Positions 58,525-64,000 of a stretch of DNA of 64,000 nt are shown here, one piece after another. The stretch spans positions 868,001 to 932,000 of the forward strand of contig CP064979.1 in NCBI GenBank assembly GCA_016699575.1. The letters are read 5' to 3'. A model generated the notes under the pieces. The model was not told where the DNA came from. It saw only the letters and a list, made by a program, of their open reading frames with translations, and searched no databases. Each line of letters starts with the position of its first letter. The stretch's first letter is position 1. The translations under genes were made by a program, and so were the position numbers. Source of the DNA: Flavobacteriales bacterium (lineage in GTDB: Bacteria; Bacteroidota; Bacteroidia; Flavobacteriales_F; PHOS-HE28).

Positions 58525-60618
58525 ATGCGCCGATCGCTGATCTCCCTTCTCGCCTTCACCTCCCTGACCGGTTTTGCCCAAACGCACGACTGCGCTGCGC
58601 ACCGTATCACGCAACAACGCTTGGCAGAGCTCGGTGCCAGCGCGCGCATAGCCGACCACCTGCCCAACGCCTTTCCGAAGGGCGGGGGAAACCCGGTGAT
58701 CCCCGTGGTGGTGCACGTGGTTTGGAACACGGCCGCCGAGAACATCAGCGACGGAACGATCACCGCGATGATCGCACAGATGAACCTTGACTACAGTGAG
58801 CAGAACAGCGACGTGGGAAATGTCCGCGCAGACTTCGCCGGTGTGGTGACCAATACGGGCATCCAATTCTGCCTGGCCAGCGTGGACCCGAACGGCAACC
58901 CGACCACGGGCATTGTCCGGAAGAACACAACGGAAACATGGTTCGACCCGGACACCGAGACGAACGACATGAAGTACAACCCCCAGGGCAGCCCTGCATG
59001 GGACCCGGACAGCTACCTGAACATCTGGGTGTGCGACATCAGCAGCGGCCAAGGTGGCGGCGGTGTAACCACGGGGTATGCCTACCTGCCCGTTGGCGGC
59101 ATCGTAGGCACCGGTGATGACGGCATCGTCCTGGACTTCGACTACGCCTTCAATCCGGGTGCGCGCACTGCAACCCACGAAGCGGGCCACTACCTCGGCC
59201 TTCAACACCCTTGGGGCGACAATGGTGGGTGCGTGGACGACGATGGTTTCGCCGATACGCCGGACACGGACGGCCCGACCTTCAGTTGTTTCCCCACGAA
59301 CCAAATGAGCTGCAGCGTGCTCACGCAGTACGAGAACTTCATGGACTATGCGGATTGCAGCCTGATGTTCACCGATGATCAAGGCGCGTACATGAACGGC
59401 ATCATCAATGGAACGCGTAGCACACTGCTGGCCAGCGGTGGCTGTGGTGGCAGCACGGGCACAGGTCCATGCATTCCTACCTCAACAAGCGGCACCAACT
59501 TCGGCGACTATGTGAGCGGTGTGGTGCTGGAGACCATCAGCAATACGGGGACCGGGGGTACAGGCACGCCCACCTACGTGGACTACACCAACCTGAGCAC
59601 CACTTTGGAGCGCGGTGCCACCTACAGCATCGATGTTACCAGTGGCAACTACAACCAGAACATCCTTGGCGCGTGGATCGACTACGACGGCAACGACACG
59701 TTCGGCGCAGGCGAGGAGCTAGGTAGCGGATTAACAGCCAGCACCTTCGAGACCCTCACCTTCACCTTCACCGTGCCAGCGAACGCGGCACTGGGCAGCA
59801 CCTACCTGCGCGCTCGGTGCGTGTTCCCTGGCAACGGTCAGATCACTACCGCTGACCCTTGCTACAACTTCGTTTACGGAGAAACCGAGGATTACACGGT
59901 GGTCATCACGGACGCCCAGAGCGGCCCCTGCATACCAACCTCCACCAACGGCACCAACTTTGGCGACTTCGTTAACGGCGTGATCCTTAACACCATCAGC
60001 AACACGAACAGCGGCAGCACGGGCGGCCCAACCTACCAGGACTATACCTCTCAATTGACCCAACTCGGGAGGGGCGCCACCTACGACATTCTGGTGCAAA
60101 GCGGCGATTTCGAGGAGGATCTGATGGGGGTCTGGTTGGACTTCAACGGCGACGATCAATTCGACACGAACGAGCTCATCGAGGATTGGGTGACCACTGC
60201 GGAGTTCGAGAACCATGTGGCCAACTTCACCGTGCCGAACAACGCCGCACTCGGCATTACCACGCTGCGAGTACGTTGCATGTACCCCGGCAACGGCCAG
60301 ATCACCACCAGCGCCCCCTGCTACAACTACGACTTCGGTGAAACGGAGGACTATTCGGTGCTCATCGACCTGAGCACGGGGATCAATGCAGCGGGCACCT
60401 CATTGGGGGTGGCCTACGGTGCCGGCGATGTGCACATTTCTTGGGATGGCAACGGGGCTTCAGTGCGTGTATTGGACGGCGCCGGCCGGATCGCACTGGC
60501 CACTACCACGACCACGAACCGTTGGACCGCGGCGTTCGGCAGCCTCGCTCCCGGTCTCTATGTTGTGGAGGTCGCAACCGCTGAAACCACCATGGTGGGC
60601 AAGGTCATTATGCATTGA
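58525..60618 (+). CDS. T9SS-exported M43 metalloprotease with two GEVED domains
   Basis: A 697-residue secreted protease. Signal peptide 1-18 (ends TGFAQ). The pappalysin-like catalytic domain carries the zinc motif HEAGHYLGLQHPWGD (His218, Glu219, His222, His228) and the Met-turn region ENFMDYADCSLMFTDDQ. Two tandem GEVED domains follow (about 314-462 and 467-615), each ending in a GETEDY string. The C-terminus is a T9SS-type sorting domain (SVRVLDGAGRIALATT ... GLYVVEVATAETTMVGKVIM). It likely digests proteins outside the cell. A double hairpin follows the stop codon. Confidence 0.9.
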   Translation: MRRSLISLLAFTSLTGFAQTHDCAAHRITQQRLAELGASARIADHLPNAFPKGGGNPVIPVVVHVVWNTAAENISDGTITAMIAQMNLDYSEQNSDVGNVRADFAGVVTNTGIQFCLASVDPNGNPTTGIVRKNTTETWFDPDTETNDMKYNPQGSPAWDPDSYLNIWVCDISSGQGGGGVTTGYAYLPVGGIVGTGDDGIVLDFDYAFNPGARTATHEAGHYLGLQHPWGDNGGCVDDDGFADTPDTDGPTFSCFPTNQMSCSVLTQYENFMDYADCSLMFTDDQGAYMNGIINGTRSTLLASGGCGGSTGTGPCIPTSTSGTNFGDYVSGVVLETISNTGTGGTGTPTYVDYTNLSTTLERGATYSIDVTSGNYNQNILGAWIDYDGNDTFGAGEELGSGLTASTFETLTFTFTVPANAALGSTYLRARCVFPGNGQITTADPCYNFVYGETEDYTVVITDAQSGPCIPTSTNGTNFGDFVNGVILNTISNTNSGSTGGPTYQDYTSQLTQLGRGATYDILVQSGDFEEDLMGVWLDFNGDDQFDTNELIEDWVTTAEFENHVANFTVPNNAALGITTLRVRCMYPGNGQITTSAPCYNYDFGETEDYSVLIDLSTGINAAGTSLGVAYGAGDVHISWDGNGASVRVLDGAGRIALATTTTTNRWTAAFGSLAPGLYVVEVATAETTMVGKVIMH

Positions 60619-60628
60619 TGGGCACTTT

Positions 60629-60673
60629 GCCATGGTTCGGGCCTGCGGTTACCGCGATCCGTCGAACCATGGC
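60629..60673 (+). terminator. Possible terminator after metalloprotease gene
   Basis: An 11-bp perfect inverted repeat (GCCATGGTTCG / CGAACCATGGC) enclosing a smaller GCGGT-T-ACCGC hairpin, 10 nt after the stop codon. There is no T-tract; it may be a repeat rather than a terminator. Confidence 0.45.
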
Positions 60674-60729
60674 TTGAAGCCGGTAACACCGACGTGGACG
60701 GGGCGTAGAGATGGTCAACGACGACCGTC

Positions 60730-61356
60730 ATGCGCCCCGTTCCTGTGTTCACCCGTCTCCTGCCGCTGGTCTTGCTTTCAGTGCCTGTTCAGGAGGCATT
60801 CACACAATCGAGCGGTCTTGGGTTGAAGGCCGGTGGCCAGATGAACACGGCCAGTGCCAATGGCACCCGGGCCCGGCCCATGTTCGGAGGTATGCTCGGT
60901 CTTTACGGGACGATCTACGGTGGGGCGGCCTTCGAGATACAGCCCGAACTGCTGGTGAGCATGCATGGCCGCGTGCTCAAGGACAACAATAATGGCTACG
61001 CAGCTTTGCGGCTGTACTATGCGCAGCTGCCCATTACGCTGAAGTACTTCTTCGGCAACACGTTCAACGTTCAAGGCGGGCCGCAGATCGGCAAGCTGAT
61101 CGGTGCTGCGCAACTGGGCGACACCACCACCAATGTGCTGCCCGATGTGAACCCTTGGGACATGGGTTTCAACCTCGGGCTTGCCGCCGACATGCACAGC
61201 GGCTGGGACTTCACACTACGGTATTACAACGGCCTCAGCTCCGTCATCCTGAACGAGGGTGCGCTGTTGCCTGTGCACCGTAGTACCCAGATCAGCGTGG
61301 GCTACCGCTTCAAGCAATGGCGGCACAAGTCGCGCCGGGGCCGGGTGCGGCATTGA
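60730..61356 (+). CDS. Outer-membrane beta-barrel protein (PorT-like fold)
   Basis: A 208-residue protein with signal peptide (about 1-26, ends EAFTQ) and an eight-stranded barrel pattern: GLGLKAGGQMNTAS, FEIQPELLVSMHGRVLK, YYAQLPITLKYFFGNTFNVQ, MGFNLGLAADMHSGWDFTLR and a closing strand ISVGYRF, then a basic tail. This is the common Bacteroidota OmpW/PorT-like small barrel of unknown specific function. Confidence 0.78.
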   Translation: MRPVPVFTRLLPLVLLSVPVQEAFTQSSGLGLKAGGQMNTASANGTRARPMFGGMLGLYGTIYGGAAFEIQPELLVSMHGRVLKDNNNGYAALRLYYAQLPITLKYFFGNTFNVQGGPQIGKLIGAAQLGDTTTNVLPDVNPWDMGFNLGLAADMHSGWDFTLRYYNGLSSVILNEGALLPVHRSTQISVGYRFKQWRHKSRRGRVRH

Positions 61357-61388
61357 CACGTCCACCTGGTCCGGTTCAGAAGTCGGCG

Positions 61389-61445
61389 GTACCCAGCGGT
61401 CCTGGACCCGAGGGTAACACCACTTTTGGTGTACCCAGCGGTCCT
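61389..61445 (+). repeat. Direct repeat pair with a hairpin before the adenylation gene
   Basis: The 15-mer GTACCCAGCGGTCCT occurs at 61389-61403 and again at 61431-61445, ending one base before the ATG at 61447. Between them GGGTAACACCA / TGGTGTACCC forms a hairpin. A near -7 box (CACTTTTG) sits in the loop region. Possibly regulatory. Confidence 0.5.
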
Positions 61446-61446
61446 C

Positions 61447-63975
61447 ATGCTTTTCCAGCGCATTGCCAAGCATGCTGCAGAACGTCCCATGTCCGTGGCG
61501 CTCTCGGCGCCCGGGCGCGAGCCCCTGTTGTACCGCGATGTACCCGCCGTTCTGGAAGGACTGCGCCAATGGACAGCGGACAAGGGTTGTGCCCAAGGAG
61601 ATGTGGTCGGGTTGGTGATGCCGAACGGGCCTGAAATGGCACTGACCTTACTGGGGTGCTCCATGCATTGCACGGTCGCCCCCATCGATCCGGCATTCGG
61701 CGCCACGGAAGTGAAGGCCGTGCTCCAACGCGTGGGTGCACGTGCCGTGGTGGTCGCGGCACGCGCACGAAGCCCCATGGACGCGGCTGCACAGCTGGGC
61801 TTACCAGCATTGGCCACCCCGCTTGCGGAGATAGGTCCCATCGGCAGGAGCAACGATCTCGCCTTGCGGACGAACCGCATATCCCCGGTATCCCCGGACC
61901 ATGTGATGATCATGCTGCAGACCAGCGGCACCACGGGGCAGCCGAAACGGGTCCCGCTGCGCATGGCCAACATCGGCGGTCAAGCCTGCAACATGAGCGA
62001 TAGCATGGGCCTTGCGCCGACGGACAGCGGGTTGGTGATGATGCCGCTCTTCCACATGCACGGCTTCTCTTGCATCACGGCCGGCCTGTGGAGCGGTGGG
62101 CGGAGCATTTGTACGCCAGGTTACGACCCATCGCGCTTCTTCAACTGGTTGTTGGAACAAAGGCCCACTTGGTACAGTGCGGTCCCCACCGTGCACGCCG
62201 ATATCTGCCAGGTGCTCGAGCGCGAGCCAGCGCGTGCCAAGGGCCACGCGCTGAAGTTCGTGCGCTCGTTGAGCGCAGCGCTGCCCGCGGAAGTGCGCCA
62301 ATGCACGGAACAGCACTTGGGCGTGGCCATCGTGGAGCACTACGGTCTGAGCGAAGCGCTCAGTCCCCTTACCATCAAAGAAGCCACGAGCGCACCCGGT
62401 GCGGTGGGCAAACCCTACCGTTGCGTGATCATCATTGCCGATGAACAGGGCGCGCCGTTGGCGTCCGGCCAGGAAGGTGAAGTGCTGGTGCGGGGCGATG
62501 TGGTGATCAAGAGGTATGCCGAAGATGAAACCGTGAATGCCGCGAGCTTCCACAATGACTGGTTGCGCACCGGAGATCTTGGCAGGCTGGACGCCAACGG
62601 CAACTTGTACATGACGGGTCGGATCAAGGAAGTCATCAACCGCGGTGGTGAAAAGATCAGTCCGCACGAAGTGGAGAGCGTTGTGGCAGCCTATCCTGGT
62701 ATCAAGCAAGTGGCCGTTTTCGGTGTTGCGCACAGTACGCTCGGAGAGGATGTGGCCATGGCCTACACGGTCAACGGAACCTCAGTGGCCGAAAGCGACC
62801 TGCGGCGATGGCTGCAATCCCACCTGGCCCCGCACAAGGTTCCCAAGCGTTTCGTGCGGGTGGACAACCTGCCAACAACGGCAACGGGCAAGATCAAGCG
62901 GGCCCAGATGGCTGCTCTTTTAGGCCTGAGCGCTTCACCGGCTTTGGCCCAGCCCGAAGCACGCATCAACTATGAGGAGATACCGACCACCATTCCCGAA
63001 CACGCCCGGCACGTAATACCGGAGCGGTCCCCGACCAAGCACTTGGAGCAGGCCGTGGCAATGCTCTGGGCACAGGTCCTGCGTCGGGAACGGATCTACC
63101 TCGACGATGATTTCTTCGCCCTTGGCGGCGATAGTCTCACAGGTGTTCGCCTATGCAGCCAGCTCAATGATCTGCATGGCTACGATGTGAGCCTTTCGCA
63201 CCTCTTCCGAGCACCGACCTTGGCGCAATTCGTGGCGCTGCTCGGCAGCCAGGGCAGGCAAGCCCGCTGGACCAACCTGGCACCCATCCGCATGCACGGC
63301 GCGCTCACACCGTTCGTATGCATCCACGGCGACGAAGGCAACTACAACCTCCCGCGTTATCTGAGGGCCGACCGGCCTTTCATCGGCTTCATGCACCAAG
63401 GCGAGGACGGCCGTGGCATGAAATACAAGAGCATACCGGCCATAGCGCAGCACTACGTGGATGAGCTCACCTCTGCCCTTCCCCACGGGCCGTACATCCT
63501 GTCCGGGTTCAGCATGGGCGGCATCATTGCCTTCGAGATGGCGCAGATCCTGAGGCGCATGAACCTGCAGGTAGCTCTGCTGACGATCATCGATACGCGC
63601 GGCCCGCGTTTCCCTTGGTGGCGCTATGCACCGAGGACGAAAGTGGCCGACACCAAGGGGACCATTCTCCGTCCACGCTGCGAGGCCTTTCTCCGTCGGG
63701 GGGAACCCATCCCTTACTCCCTGCGGAACTTCTACATCATCAATACCTATAGGAGGGCCATGGCGCGCTACAAAGCCCGCCCCTATGCGGGTGATGTGCT
63801 ACTGATCCGCAGCAGCCAGCGCACTGGAAAAGAACCCACGGGCTGGAACGGCCTCTTCGCCGGCAAGCTGTTTTTTGAGGTCAGCGAGGGTGCGCACCTT
63901 ACCATGCTGCGCGAACCGAACGTGCGTGAGTTCGCCGGGCTGCTGGAAAAACAGCTCAAGAGCAAGGGGCTCTGA
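61447..63975 (+). CDS. Single-module adenylation-carrier-thioesterase enzyme (NRPS-like)
   Basis: An 842-residue protein. An AMP-binding domain (about 1-495; MLQTSGTTGQPKRVPL near 156, VEHYGLSEALSPLTIKEATS, WLRTGDLGRLDANGNLYMTG, the C-terminal lysine in ATGKIKRAQM) resembles oxalate/acyl-CoA synthetases rather than classical amino-acid domains. Then a phosphopantetheine carrier domain (about 530-600; FFALGGDSLTGVRLCSQL, Ser 563) and an alpha/beta thioesterase domain (from about 615; GFSMGGIIAFEMAQ, nucleophile Ser 689). No condensation domain. It probably activates an acyl or carboxylate substrate, tethers it and releases or cyclises it; the product is unknown. Ends 25 nt before the window edge. 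Confidence 0.85.
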   Translation: MLFQRIAKHAAERPMSVALSAPGREPLLYRDVPAVLEGLRQWTADKGCAQGDVVGLVMPNGPEMALTLLGCSMHCTVAPIDPAFGATEVKAVLQRVGARAVVVAARARSPMDAAAQLGLPALATPLAEIGPIGRSNDLALRTNRISPVSPDHVMIMLQTSGTTGQPKRVPLRMANIGGQACNMSDSMGLAPTDSGLVMMPLFHMHGFSCITAGLWSGGRSICTPGYDPSRFFNWLLEQRPTWYSAVPTVHADICQVLEREPARAKGHALKFVRSLSAALPAEVRQCTEQHLGVAIVEHYGLSEALSPLTIKEATSAPGAVGKPYRCVIIIADEQGAPLASGQEGEVLVRGDVVIKRYAEDETVNAASFHNDWLRTGDLGRLDANGNLYMTGRIKEVINRGGEKISPHEVESVVAAYPGIKQVAVFGVAHSTLGEDVAMAYTVNGTSVAESDLRRWLQSHLAPHKVPKRFVRVDNLPTTATGKIKRAQMAALLGLSASPALAQPEARINYEEIPTTIPEHARHVIPERSPTKHLEQAVAMLWAQVLRRERIYLDDDFFALGGDSLTGVRLCSQLNDLHGYDVSLSHLFRAPTLAQFVALLGSQGRQARWTNLAPIRMHGALTPFVCIHGDEGNYNLPRYLRADRPFIGFMHQGEDGRGMKYKSIPAIAQHYVDELTSALPHGPYILSGFSMGGIIAFEMAQILRRMNLQVALLTIIDTRGPRFPWWRYAPRTKVADTKGTILRPRCEAFLRRGEPIPYSLRNFYIINTYRRAMARYKARPYAGDVLLIRSSQRTGKEPTGWNGLFAGKLFFEVSEGAHLTMLREPNVREFAGLLEKQLKSKGL

Positions 63976-64000
63976 AGCCCGTGAAGCGGCTTGTGCGTTC

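Overview
The window is GC-rich DNA from a Bacteroidota genome, most likely a high-GC member of Flavobacteriales or a close relative (inference). Supporting signs: many secreted proteins with C-terminal sorting domains of the type IX secretion system (T9SS), a PorT homologue, a lipoprotein-type Omp85 (TamL-like), a short primary sigma factor, and several Bacteroidota-type promoter boxes (TAnnTTTG) just upstream of genes. I saw no IS element, tRNA, rRNA or CRISPR array. Coupled genes with 4-nt ATGA/GTGA stop/start overlaps are very frequent.

Layout. 0-1.2 kb: the 5' end of an ECF sigma factor gene and a YCII-family gene on the minus strand, diverging from a DoxX-like membrane protein. 1.3-7.0 kb: two large modular T9SS cargo proteins, a small secreted partner protein, and a DUF642/CBM-like T9SS protein. 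7.0-12.4 kb: a PEBP-family protein, acetyl-CoA synthetase, a TylF-type methyltransferase coupled to a glycosyltransferase, and an exopolyphosphatase. 12.5-17.0 kb: a probable haem or ligand uptake operon, with a T9SS-exported HmuY-like protein, a TonB-dependent receptor and a HmuY-like lipoprotein. 17.0-21.7 kb: valS, a DUF1573 protein and an aminotransferase.

21.8-27.2 kb: two more pairs of a small secreted protein plus a giant T9SS protein. With the pair at 3.3-6.1 kb this makes three copies of one two-gene module, always translationally coupled. 27.4-33.3 kb: three tandem paralogous surface proteins of about 650 aa. 33.3-46.4 kb: housekeeping and envelope genes (meaB, aspartate-type aminotransferase, heptose kinase rfaE1, menaquinone methyltransferase, porT, FAD oxidoreductase, TrmH-type methyltransferase, tamL, fructose-bisphosphate aldolase, accD). 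46.4-49.1 kb: a decayed accessory patch with a T9SS gene remnant, a frameshifted secreted protein and a small secreted protein. 49.2-53.8 kb: rpsO, pnp, primary sigma factor, rpe. 53.9-58.5 kb: an unrecognised four-gene operon with a nucleotidyltransferase, two B12-binding radical SAM proteins and a SAM methyltransferase. 58.5-64 kb: a T9SS M43 metalloprotease, an outer-membrane barrel protein and a single-module adenylation-carrier-thioesterase enzyme.

The main candidates for undescribed biology are the coupled small-protein/T9SS-protein module repeated three times, the nucleotidyltransferase/radical SAM/methyltransferase operon, the tandem surface-protein array, and several families of dispersed palindromic repeats. 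Two copies of one palindrome sit in frame inside conserved genes (valS and an FAD oxidoreductase), and others lie in the leaders of fbaB, accD and pnp.
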